Origin: Hemibagrus wyckioides
Taxonomy: Eukaryota; Chordata; Actinopteri; Siluriformes; Bagridae
DNA: 64,000 nt
Assembly (NCBI RefSeq): GCF_019097595.1
Contig: NC_080710.1
Span: 3,995,780-4,059,779, forward strand
Reading direction: 5' to 3'
The position numbers and the translations under genes were made by a program. How positions within the stretch are numbered: position 1 is the stretch's first letter; each line of letters starts with the position of its first letter. Below are positions 9,701-24,100 of this stretch, piece after piece. The notes beneath the pieces are model-generated. The model did no database searches. It was not told the origin of the DNA and saw nothing but the letters and a program-made list of their open reading frames with translations.

Positions 9701-10920
9701 AATATATTAATACCTGGAGTTTGTAGTTCAGTCTAATAACCCAAACTGAATTTCTAGTGGATGTAAATTAGTAGGAATGCTGATTATTGTTTACCCTGAA
9801 AATTGTATGTGAACTCATTTAAACATTTACAGCATGCGAGAAATCACAAGCTTGAAGAAATTTCACAGGAAAATAATTGATTTATGTATAAAAATGTAAA
9901 ACTGAATTAATTGCGTAAGAAAATCATGCGGAAATTAATAAATCAAATATTAAAAATAATACGATGTGGGAAAGAATCATGAAAAAAGAATCTCGTTTGA
10001 AAATGAAGTGAAAGGCAAATTACATGTGAAAATAAACTGATCAGCAGATTCTAAATGAAATGTGGAAAAACGTGTAAAATAAATTAGTCGCATTAAAATG
10101 AATTAATTGGGTGAAAAAAATGAATCGTTTTGTGTAAAAATGATTTGCATGTTACAATATATTAATTGTATTTTTGCGAAAATGTGATGATTGAGTCATC
10201 ATAAAAAAAGTCACATGTTTAAAAAATTTCATGAAAATGTTTTAAAAAATGTACTATTGTCTATAAAAAAATGATCTTGTATGAAAATGACATGCAAGTA
10301 AATAAATCATTAAAAATCTTAAGTTAAAACAAAAAAAGACTTTGTGGAAAAAACACACAATTGTTTAAAAAACACGTCATAAATTTCATGTTTTGTTTTT
10401 TGTAAATTAAGCTGTAAATCTTTTATCAGGCTGATTATAGGTCTAGAATATTTTACAATTGGGAAACATTTTCAATTAATTCTCAAATATTTTCATTTAG
10501 AATTATAAGCAATAAAATGAAATGATTAAATGATACAGTATTTATTTTGATATGTCTGTTTTTTGGGGGTTTTTAAAGAATCTTTAACGTTATATATTAG
10601 GACATATTCCTAATATGTTTCCAAAACTCTACTGAGGAGGCTGAGACACATTTAAACCAATCAGCCATTTGAGTAAATGATCATTAGCATGGCTAAATCC
10701 ACAAGCTACAAATTAAAATGTTCTAAACCTCACGCCCAGATCTGCTCTGTTAACTCAGCTTGTTACGTTAAATTAAGTCAATTCAATTAAGCCATAACTT
10801 TTTTTTTTTTTTTTAAAGCTATCACGCTAGATATGTAGGTAGTAGCGGCTCACGTTATATAAAGAAAGACATATTTCTACCTCAAGAAATTTTCGGAAAG
10901 TAGTTCCGGCTGTAATTCAA
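9701..10920. other. AT-rich intergenic DNA with degenerate GAAAAT/ATTAAT motifs
   Basis: From 9780 to 10400 the sequence cycles loosely through TGTGAAAATGAATTAAT-like words (for example near 9896, 10020, 10098 and 10280). It looks like a decayed minisatellite, possibly related in style to the one at the right edge of the window. No gene is seen. Confidence 0.5.
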
Positions 10921-11165
10921 ATCACAGGTTGATGCTTTTAATATGATGAGCTCCTTCTGACACGCTATTGCTATAGTAACAACTTGTTACAAGGATTTTG
11001 ATTAAGGATGCTCCACCAAATAGATCCAAAACACTTTCAATTAACAAAAAATTGGGCTTTATTTTCTCCTTACAGAGTTTAAGGCTGATGAAACCCATGT
11101 CTGTGAACCACTGATAGAGACTTTTGGATGGCGCTCTGGATAAAGGCATCTACCAAACACCGTAA
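10921..11165 (+). mobile_element. Short interspersed element remnant (MITE-like part plus SINE tail)
   Basis: CTATAGTAAC at 10971-10980 belongs to a motif repeated elsewhere in the window (47997, 53034, 54379). The end, GGCGCTCTGGATAAAGGCAT followed by ACCAAACACCGTAAATG, matches the familiar 3' tail of a fish tRNA-derived SINE. Boundaries are uncertain. Confidence 0.5.
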
Positions 11166-11620
11166 ATGTAAACGTTTTGCTGTAAGGAGTTGTATGTTCT
11201 TCTCCTAAGGACATTTATGAAAGGAGTCTCCAGGTTCAGTGATTAAGATGTCAGCTAGAGGTAAAGCTGTAAGTTTAATAGGCGTGTTCAACACACTGCC
11301 ATCGGAGTATTCAGTCCAGAACAAGCAGACTGGAGAACAGTCCAGAATCCTTAACGAGCTCTAATGCAGATTTACTGCAGATCACAGCTGCATCTGTTAA
11401 CTACTATCTATATGCACCTTACTTGTACACGCTGCACATGTACTGTAACATATACAGTAAGCTCCTTGTACATTCGCACTCAGCATCTGCATGTTGAAGA
11501 ACATACCTCAGTATGGTACTATATAAACCTACACATATATTTCTACATATACACTATTCTATATTTCCTCATCACTATTATGTCTTTATTATTTTTACCT
11601 TGGCTCTTTTTGTTGCTGTA

Positions 11621-12155
11621 GTTATGACCACCTGCCTAATATTGTGTTGGTCCCCCTTTTGCTGCCAAAACAGCCCTGACCCGTCCTGCACTGTGTATTC
11701 GGACCCCTTTCTATCAGAACCAGCATTAACTTCTTCAGCAGTTTGAGCAACAGTAGCTCGTCTGTTGGATCGGATCACATGGTCCAGCCTTCACTCCCCA
11801 CGTGCATCAATGAGCCTTGACCGCCCATGACCCTGTCTCCGGTTCACGACTGTTCCTTCCTTGGACCACTTTTGATAGATACTGACCACTGAAGACCAGG
11901 AACACCCCACAAGAGCTGCAGTTTTGGAGATGCTCTGATTCAGTCATCTAGACATCACAATTTGGCTCTTCGTCAAACTCAAAGCTCAAATCCTTACACT
12001 TGTCCATTTTTCCTGCTTCTAACATCAACTTTGAGGACAAAATGTTGACTTGCTGCCTAATATATCCCACCCACTAACAGGTGCCATGATGAGGAGATCA
12101 TCAGTCTTATTCACTTCACCTCTCAGTGGCCATAATGTTATGGCTGATCAGTGTA
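11621..12155 (-). mobile_element. Internally deleted Tc1/mariner-type transposon remnant
   Basis: Read on the minus strand it begins at an intact-looking terminus (CACTGATCAGCCATAACATT, ending at 12155). It then shows fragments of a Tc1-like transposase DNA-binding region (a KWSKEGTVVNRRQGHGR-type segment and RRATVAQTAEEVNAGSDRK). The sequence then jumps to the transposase C-terminus (AVLAAKGGPTQY, stop). The DDE catalytic domain between them is missing, frames are broken, and the second terminus is cut off near 11621. It is a dead copy of a common fish family. Confidence 0.75.
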
Positions 12156-12751
12156 TGACAACTAAATCTGAAACCTGACACAATAAGAAAAAGGAAATGA
12201 TGTAAGAGAAAAAGTATGGGGTTCATTAATAAATAAAATTACTGCTGTTGTATAAGAGAAATAAATCAATTGTGCTCTTGAACTTCTTGTTGTTGCTCAT
12301 TTTGCTATAAAAGCAGAACATTTTGTTTTAATGTTTATTGAAGGACTGTTGGTGTGTCAGATAAGGTCATCGCAGGTCATGTCAGATAACTACAAGGTCA
12401 AAGGTAGATGTTTGTTCATTTCCTTATATTTTTCATTTGCATAATTAGGATAAAAAAAACATTTTTTGTTTGTTTTTGGTATTTCTCACACATTGGCTTT
12501 TGACTAAAAGCTTTTAATTTCTGGTTTGTTTCTAGCTCATGCACAATAATATAAATTTTAGGTTTAGATTTAGGACTTTATTAAGGAGCAGAGTTAAATT
12601 TTATTTACACTAAGTTCATACATGATCATTTATGTAAACAATGGTTTTAATTAACCTCCAGAAACCTGAAGATCTTCTTCTGGGAAAAAATATATACACT
12701 ATTCTACACCTTAGAAACAGCGGCTTAAATGTGTTTCAGCTAGAGCTGTAG

Positions 12752-12754
<3 letters not shown>

Positions 12755-12808
<54 letters not shown>
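12755..12808. repeat. TA microsatellite
   Basis: About 27 perfect TA units. Confidence 0.98.
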
Positions 12809-12809
<1 letters not shown>

Positions 12810-13836
12810 CCGTTTCTCCTTGAAAGCGCTTTTTCATTTCATTTGATCGCATTTTCTGCTGTTGATCTTGACCACTGAAGTTTGCTGATGGAGACCTTCA
12901 TCTTAAAAGTTCTCAAATGCTTCCATCTAGTGGTGATTATGTGTTACTACACAACATGAGCGCCAACTCTCCTTTATACTTTATGTTTTCCCACAAACTT
13001 AATTTTTATTTTTGAGTTTTCTCCCCTTTATATAATATTTAGTTTCTCTCTTCTGAACTGTGTTCTTGTTGCTTTCAGGTCACTCTTGTCTTTTAATTTG
13101 TTTTTTCTACTATAAACCAAGTCTTTTTTACTTATTCCGTTTTACATATTTTTTGTTGCATGCACTAATTATTTTTATCATCTCATTTTTATTCTTATTT
13201 TTCTTTTATATAAACTCGACTTGTTTATCTACCCTCTTATTTTTTAATTTCAAAACAATATATTTGGTCTCTTTTGCTTTTGATCTCATTCTTGGTTTGA
13301 TGATTGCTTCTTGTTCGTTTCCTCTTGAGTTTGTGTTTTCTTTCATTTGTATTTTTTGAGCAATTTATAATTATGGTTTTCTCATTTCTAGCTTTTATTC
13401 ACCATCATATTTGACTTTCTCTTGTGGATTATGTTTTTCTGAAGTACTCTGGTCTGATTATTTGCTTTTTTTTGTTTTGTTTACAAATAATAAATTTTAT
13501 TCCTGTGATGTGGATATGATCACAGAACTTAATTAGATCTGAGTCCATTTTATAATTCCTGTAAATATTATTTCCTCCATGGCTACATGGACTATTTCAT
13601 TGTTTCAGGCCTTTCTTATCCAGTGATTTTATTCCCGTTTCATATCTAAAAAAATCTCAGAATAAAATTTACGAACCATCCTAAAGTTTAGTTCTGTTTT
13701 GGAGAATTCAATTTGCAATTCTATTCAGAACTTGGTCATAATCTTTAAAATAATATCTGTAATAAACGTTTTTTTTTTTTTTATTCTGTCTAACCGCATC
13801 AACGCGAGACAACACCACTTTTATCATTTGTGCAAT
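12809..13836. other. AT-rich intergenic DNA, no feature seen
   Basis: Thymine-rich on the plus strand. One F/I/L-rich open frame (13060-13359) is a composition artefact. This is the 3' flank of the histone gene. Confidence 0.6.
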
Positions 13837-13842
13837 TTTATT
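13837..13842 (-). terminator. Polyadenylation signal AATAAA of the H2B variant
   Basis: AATAAA on the minus strand lies 34 nt beyond the H2B stop codon. I see no canonical histone 3' stem-loop (GGCTCTTTTCAGAGCC type) between them. This points to a polyadenylated, replication-independent histone mRNA. Confidence 0.65.
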
Positions 13843-13875
13843 TCCAAAAACGAAATAATCCAACTCAGACTTGGC

Positions 13876-15833
<1,958 letters not shown>

Positions 15834-16188
15834 GGTGCAAAATATTTGGGTTTTGTTTGGTTTTTCCCCCAATTCTAGTGAAAAAATCCACAACTTCAGG
15901 CCGAACTCGAGTTCTTCAGCAGAGCTCAGCTGCAGCTCATCATCAATTTATCACTCCGTCGCAAATACATGCCGACTCTAATTAAACCCAGGGAGTTTCC
16001 TCCTCTCTACACTTCCTTTGAAACTGCTGTTATCTCTTAATCCTGCACTTCACTCCCGGCTTTGAAATCATTCAGCGTTCATTAAAAAGGTCCCACGTGT
16101 TTTTAATACTGAATTTTATACAACTCAACACCCTCACCCAGGATGTATATATGTATAGCTGCAAAATTCTAGCTCACAAAATGTACTC

Positions 16189-16237
<49 letters not shown>

Positions 16238-17154
16238 GTTTTTTTAAATGCAATGACCTTGACAGTTCCTAAAGGTCAACTGTAAAAATGCTGACACCTT
16301 TTTTTATCCCTTACATGTGTTTATGGCTTGTTTGTTTCTCCACATCTGTTTTTCAGACAATATTTATTCTAATGGAGAAACCATTAAAATTAAATTTAAT
16401 AAAATGTTTTTTAAAACATGCATACCGTGTAATTTCTGACATTATATAACCAAAGAGGAAACAGACTGTGTGTGTGTGTGGTTCAAAGTTATGTTTGAAT
16501 TAAATAACCCCAAAAATAACCAAAATATTTAATTTTAAACAAAAATATAGAATTTTACAAAATAGAGTTTTGTGTATACAGTACAATTTTTGTAGGATTC
16601 ATCTTTAAAAAAAAAAAAAAACACACAAAAAGGCTAAAAACTATGGTGTTTGAAGGAGTTCTGACAAAAAAAAAACAAACATTTTTTTCATTGAATTTGG
16701 TATTTGGTGTAGAAAGTCTATCAAGATATATAAATGATCTAGAAATAACAGATGAACAGAAAAAAAAATAATGGCAGTAATGTTGTGAAATGATTTACGT
16801 CTCGTCTTCTACTTAAAACCTGCTGTGAATCGAGTGGCCCCAGTGTATGAGCGGTTTTTCCACCACATGTGATTTCTTCACTCGATTAATTTGTTTTCAT
16901 GTTACTTTTCCACACGCTAGAACTAGCAACGATATGTATGATCACAGTGTTTGGTCTGGATGTTCAAACTTGTTCCACATTACTACTGAGTATCAGTGCT
17001 ACCATGGCTCCACTGTTATTGTATATATCATCAATATAAATGAATTCATTTATATGTAAATGTGTATATTTAAGTCGAGGTTTAAGCATATGGGCTAGTA
17101 CAGGAAAATTGGTGGAAATGTAGCATTTGTGAGCAACCCTCCAGATCATCCTGC
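15834..17154. other. 5' flank of H2B variant and intergenic DNA
   Basis: The first 250 bp upstream of the H2B start is GC-richer and pyrimidine/purine mixed, without a clear TATA box. The remainder is AT-rich. (TTA)n fills 16190-16237. No other gene is seen. Confidence 0.6.
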
Positions 17155-17162
17155 TTTCTCAA
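17155..17162. repeat. Target-site duplication of the hAT element, left copy
   Basis: TTTCTCAA directly precedes the element's CAGAGGTGG terminus and is repeated exactly at 30722-30729. Eight bp is the hallmark length for hAT insertions. Confidence 0.95.
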
Positions 17163-17445
17163 CAGAGGTGGACAGTAACAAAGTACATGTACTTGAGTAC
17201 TGTACTTAAGTACACTTTTTGAGTATCTGTACATTACTTGAGTGTTATTTTTTCTGGAAACTTGTTACTTTAACTTCACAAGAAATATTATACTGTTTAC
17301 TCCACTACATTTCTGTCAAGGTCATTGAGTAGAAAGTAGTTACGTTAATCAGAGGATGATTTTTTTTTTCACTCTTGTAGCTTCACGTGTCGTGAAGTTC
17401 AGTGGTTTTCCGTCATTTTTTGAACTCTGACCAATTGATGACAAA

Positions 17446-18043
17446 ATGGATGAAGACAGATCATCAGCGCAGTGTGTGCATCCATGGCCATACTTAGACA
17501 GTATGTTCCAGTTTTTAGAAAAGAGTAAAGATTCTTTTTGTTTTAAATGTTTGCTTTGTTTACCGAAAACAAACCACATCGCAGCCTACAAAAACTCTCC
17601 ATCCAACCTGCAGAAGCATATTGAGGTATATATACTTTTCATTTCTGCTAAAAGTTTGAAATGGATATTGCCTGTGACATGAAGTATTTATGGTAACTTA
17701 CTCCTCATACATTTCAAATGGAGAGGATTTCTTCTCTAATATCAAGCATGTGCACACACAGGAGACCTCCAAACAACTGGATGCAAACCTAACATGTACA
17801 GCTGAAGGTATGACTATGCTGACATCTTATCCAGCCTTAGCCAACCTGTCACTTAAGCTGGACACAGCCCTCCCTGCCTCAGCGGCCTGTGAGAGGCTTA
17901 TTAGTGCAGCTGGATTGATCTTCAGCCAAAGAAGGGGAGTAATTATTTGGCATAACTTTGAGAACCAGCTTCTACTTAAGATGAACAAGGACGTTTTTAA
18001 GACTGACTTATTTGACCATAGTATGATTTCTCTCTACTACTGA
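17446..18043 (+). pseudogene. Remnant hAT transposase (BED finger plus dimerisation domain)
   Basis: hAT transposases cut and join DNA through an RNase-H-like core with an inserted helical domain. Here the first frame (17446-17682) has WPYLDSMFQFLEK and FKCLLCLPK...NLQKHIE, a BED-type zinc finger (C-x2-C, then H). A second frame ends at 18043 with LANLSLKLDTALPASAACERL and LIFSQRRG...NFENQLLLKMN, the conserved C-terminal hAT dimerisation region. Only about 230 bp separates the two parts, so several hundred codons including the catalytic acidic residues are gone. The product cannot transpose by itself. A spliced BED-dimerisation protein is conceivable, but I see no evidence for one. Confidence 0.8.
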
Positions 18044-18150
18044 TGAGTGAGCCATAGTACCATTGTCACAACTAATGGTTTGGAATTTTTGTTTTGATGG
18101 AAAGTAAGTCTTTCTCTTTTGCTCTTTGTTAAAGCAGTGTTGCTGTTGGG

Positions 18151-21100
18151 CAGTTCTACAGCTACAGTTCTACAGCTAGAGTTCTACAGATAGAGTTATA
18201 CAGATAGAGTTCTAGAGATAGAGTTCTACAGATACAGTTTTACAGATAGAGTTATACAGATACAGTTCTACAGATAGAGTTCTACAGATACAGTTTTACA
18301 GATAGAGTTATACAGATACAGTTCTACAGATAGAGATCTACAGATACAGTTCTACAGATAGAGTTATACAGATACAGTTCTACAGATAGAGTTATACAGA
18401 TACAGTTCTACAGCTACAGTTCTACAGCTACAGTTCTACAGATACAGTTCTACAGATACAGTTCTACAGATAGAGTTCTACAGATAGAGTTATACAGCTA
18501 CAGTTCTACAGCTAGAGTTCTACAGATAGAGTTATACAGATACAGTTCTACAGATACAGTTCTACAGATACAGTTTTACAGATAGAGTTCTACAGATACA
18601 GTTCTACAGATAGAGTTATACAGATACAGTTCTACAGATAGAGTTCTACAGCTACAGTTCTACAGATACAGTTCTACAGATAGAGTTCTACAGATACAGT
18701 TCTACAGATAGAGTTCTACAGATAGAGTTATACAGATACAGTTCTACAGATAGAGTTATACAGATACAGTTCTACAGATACAGTTCTACAGATAGAGTTC
18801 TACAGCTACAGTTCTACAGCTACAGTTCTACAGATAGAGTTCTACAGATAGAGTTCTACAGATACAGTTCTACAGCTACAGTTCTACAGATAGAGTTCTA
18901 CAGATAGAGTTCTACAGATACAGTTCTACAGATACAGTTCTACAGATAGAGTTCTACAGATACAGTTATACAGATACAGTTCTACAACTAGAGTTCTACA
19001 GATAGAGTTATACAGATACAGTTCTACAGATAGAGTTATACAGATACAGTTATACAGATAGAGTTATACAGATACAGTTCTACAGATAGAGTTATACAGA
19101 TATAGTTTTACAGATAGAGTTATACAGATACAGTTCTACAGATAGAGTTCTACAGATACAGTTCTACAGATAGAGTTCTACAGATAGAGTTCTACAGATA
19201 CAGTTCTACAGATAGAGTTATACAGATACAGTTCTACAGATAGAGTTATACAGATACAGTTCTACAGATAGAGTTATACAGATACAGTTCTACAGATACA
19301 GTTCTACAGATAGAGTTATACAGCTACAGTTCTACAGATACAGTTCTACAGACACAGTTCTACAGCTACAGTTCTACAGCTACAGTTCTACAGATAGAGT
19401 TCTACAGATAGAGTTATACAGATACAGTTATACAGATACAGTTCTACAACTAGAGTTCTACAGATAGAGTTATACAGATACAGTTCTACAGATAGAGTTA
19501 TACAGATACAGTTATACAGATAGAGTTATACAGATACAGTTCTACAGATAGAGTTATACAGATACAGTTCTACAGATACAGTTCTACAACTAGAGTTCTA
19601 CAGATAGAGTTCTACAGATACAGTTCTACAGATACAGTTCTACAGATAGAGTTCTACAGCTACAGTTCTACAGATAGAGTTATACGGACACAGTTCTACA
19701 GATACAGTTATACACCTACAGTTCTACAGCTACAGTTCTACAGATAGAGTTATACGGACACAGTTCTACAGATACAGTTATACAGCTACAGTTATATAGA
19801 TACAGTTATATATCTAGTTATACTGATACAGTTATACAGATACAGTTCTACAGATACAGTTATACAGCTACATTTATATAGATACATTTATATAGATACA
19901 GTTATATAGCTACAGTTATACTGCTACAGTTATATAGATACAGTTATACTGATACAGTTATACATCTAGATATACTGATACAGTTATACAGCTACATTTA
20001 TATAGATACAGTTATATAGATACAGTTATACAGCTACAGTTATACAGCTACAGTTATACAGCTACAGTTATACATCTAGTTATACTGATACAGTTATACA
20101 GCTACAGTTATACAGCTACAGTTATACAGATACAGTTATACATCTAGTTATACTGATACAGTTATACAGCTACATTTATATAGATACAGTTATATAGATA
20201 CAGTTATATAGATACAGTTATACAGCTACAGTTATATAGATACAGTTATACAGCTACATTTATATAGATACAGTTATATAGATACAGTTATACTGATACA
20301 GTTATACAACTACAGTTATACAGATACAGTTATACATCTAGTTATACAGATACAGTTATACAGATACAGTTATACATCTAGTTATACTGATACAGTTATA
20401 CAGCTACATTTATATAGATACAGTTATATAGATACAGTTATACAGCTACAGTTATACAGCTACAGTTATATAGATACAGTTATACAGCTACATTTATATA
20501 GATACAGTTATATAGATACAGTTATACAGCTACAGTTATACAGCTACAGTTATATAGATACAGTTATACAGCTACATTTATATAGATACAGTTATATAGA
20601 CACAGTTATACAGCTACAGTTATACAGCTACAGTTATATAGATACAGTTATATAGATACAGTTATACAGCTACATTTATATAGATACAGTTATACAGCTA
20701 CAGTTATACTGCTACAGTTATATAGATACAGTTGTAGAGATACAGTTATACAGCTACATTTATACAGCTACAGTTATACTGATACAGTTATAGAGCTACA
20801 GTTATACAGCTACAGGTATATAGATACAGTTATACAGATACAGTTATACAGATACAGTTATACATCTAGTTAAACTGATACAGTTATACAGCTACCTTTA
20901 TATAGATACAGTTATATAGATACAGTTATACAGCTACAGTTATACAGCTACAGTTATACTGATACAGTTATACAGCTACAGTTATATAGATACAGTTATA
21001 CAGTTACAGTTATACAGCTACAGTTATAGAGCTACAGTTATATAGATACAGTTATACAGCTACAGTTATATAGATACAGTTATACAGTTACAGTTATACA

Positions 21101-24100
21101 GATACAGTTATAGAGCTACATTTATATAGATACAGTTATACAGCTACAGTTATACTGCTACAGTTATATAGATACAGTTATATAGATACAGTTATACAGC
21201 TACATTTATACAGCTACAGTTATACTGATACAGTTATACAGCTACAGTTATACAGCTACAGGTATATAGATACAGTTATACAGATACAGTTATACAGATA
21301 CAGTTATACATCTAGTTAAACTGATACAGTTATACAGCTACCTTTATATAGATACAGTTATATAGATACAGTTATACAGCTACAGTTATACAGCTACAGT
21401 TATACTGATACAGTTATACAGCTACAGTTATATAGATACAGTTATACAGTTACAGTTATACAGCTACAGTTATAGAGCTACAGTTATATAGATACAGTTA
21501 TACAGCTACAGTTATATAGATACAGTTATACAGTTACAGTTATACAGATACAGTTATAGAGCTACAGTTATATAGATACAGTTATACAGTTACAGTTATA
21601 CAGATACAGTTATACTGATACAGTTATACAGTTACAGTTATACAGATACAGTTATACTGATACAGTTATACAGTTACAGTTATACAAATACAGTTATACA
21701 TCTACAGTTATACAGATACAGTTATACTGATACAGTTATACAGATACAGTCATACTGATACAGTTATACTGATACAATTATACAGCTACAGTTATACTGA
21801 TACAGTTATACAGATACAGCCATACTGATACAGTTATACAGTTACAGTTATACAGATACAGTTATACTGATACAGTTATACAAATACAGTTATACATCTA
21901 CAGTTATACATCTACAGTTATACTGATACAGTTATACATCTACAGTTATACAGATACAGTTATACAGATACAGTTATACTGATACAGCTATACTGATACA
22001 GTTATACAAATACAGTTATACTGATACAGTTATACATCTACAGTTATACATCTACAGTTATACAGATACAGTTATACTGATACAGTTATACAGATACAGT
22101 CATACTGATACAGTTATACTGATACAATTATACAGCTACAGTTACACAGATACAGTTATACAGATACAGTTATACTGATACAGCTATACTGATACAGTTA
22201 TACATCTACAGTTATACTGATACAGTTATACAACTACAGTTATACTGAAACAGTTATACTGATACAATTATACAGCTACAGTTACACAGATACAGTTATA
22301 CAGATACAGTTATACAGCTACAGTTACACAGATACAGTTATACAGATACAGTTATACTGATACAGTTATACTGATACAGTTTTACATCTACAGTTATACA
22401 GATACAGTTATACTGAAACAGTTATACTGATAAAATTATACAGCTACAGTTATACAAATACAGTTATACAGCTACAGTTATACAGATACAGTTATACTGA
22501 AACAGTTATACTGATAAAATTATACAGCTACAGTTATACAGATACAGTTATACAGATACAGTTATACTGATACAATTATACAGCTACAGTTATACAGATA
22601 CAGTTATACAGATACAGTTATACTGATACAGTTATACAGTTACAGTTATACAGATACAGTTATACTGATACAGTTATACAAATACAGTTATACATCTACA
22701 GTTATACTGATACAGTTATACTGATACAGCTATACTGATACAGTTATACAAATACAGTTATACTGATACAGTTATACATCTACAGTTATACAGATACAGT
22801 TATACTGATACAGTTATACATCTACAGTTATACAGATACAGTTATACTGATACAGTTATACAGATACAGTCATACTGATACAGTTATACTGATACAATTA
22901 TACAGCTACAGTTACACAGATACAGTTATACAGATACAGTTATACTGATACAGCTATACTGATACAGTTATACATCTACAGTTATACAGATACAGTTATA
23001 CTGATACAGTTATACAACTACAGTTATACTGAAACAGTTATACTGATAAAATTATACAGCTACAGTTATACAGCTACAGTTATACAGATACAGTTATACT
23101 GATACAGTTATACAGATACAGTCATACTGATACAGTTATACTGATAAAATTATACAGCTACAGTTATACAGATACAGTTATACAGCTACAGTTATACTGA
23201 TACAGTTATACTGATACAGTTATACAGATACAGTTATACTGATAAAATTATACAGCTACAGTTATACAGATACAGTTATACAGCTACAGTTATACTGATA
23301 CAGTTATACAGCTACAGTTATACTGATACAGTTATACATCTACAGTTATACATCTACAGTTATACAGATACAGTTATACTGATACAGTTATACAGATACA
23401 GTTATACAGATACAGTCATACTGATACAGTTATACTGATACAATTATACAGCTACAGTTATAAAGATACAGTTATACAGATACAGTCATACTGATACAGT
23501 TATACTGATACAATTATACAGCTACAGTTATACACCAACAGCTATACTGATACAGTTATACATCTACAGTTATACAGATACAGTTATACAAATACAATTA
23601 TACAGCTACAGTTAAACAGATACAGTTATACTGATACAGTTATACAACTACAGTTATACTGATACAGTTATACTGATAAATTTATACAGCTACAGTTATA
23701 CTGATACAGTTATACAGATACAGTCATACTGATACAGTTATACTGATAAAATTATACAGCTACAGTTATACAGATACAGTTATACAGGTACAGTTATACT
23801 GATACAGTTATACTGATACAGTTATACAGATACAGTTATACTGATAAAATTATACAGCTACAGTTATACAGATACAGTTATACAGCTACAGTTATATAGA
23901 TACAGTTATACAGATACAGTTATACTGATACAGTTATACATCTACAGTTATACATCTACAGTTATACAGATACAGTTATACTGATACAGTTATACAGATA
24001 CAGTCATACTGATACAGTTATACTGATACAATTATACAGCTACAGTTATACTGATACAGTTATACAGATACAGTTATACAGATACAGTCATACTGATACA

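Noticed and set aside
4802..13836. Search for gbx1 or another homeobox exon between asb10 and the H2B gene
   Set aside because: No homeodomain sequence (for example a WFQNRR segment) is visible on either strand.
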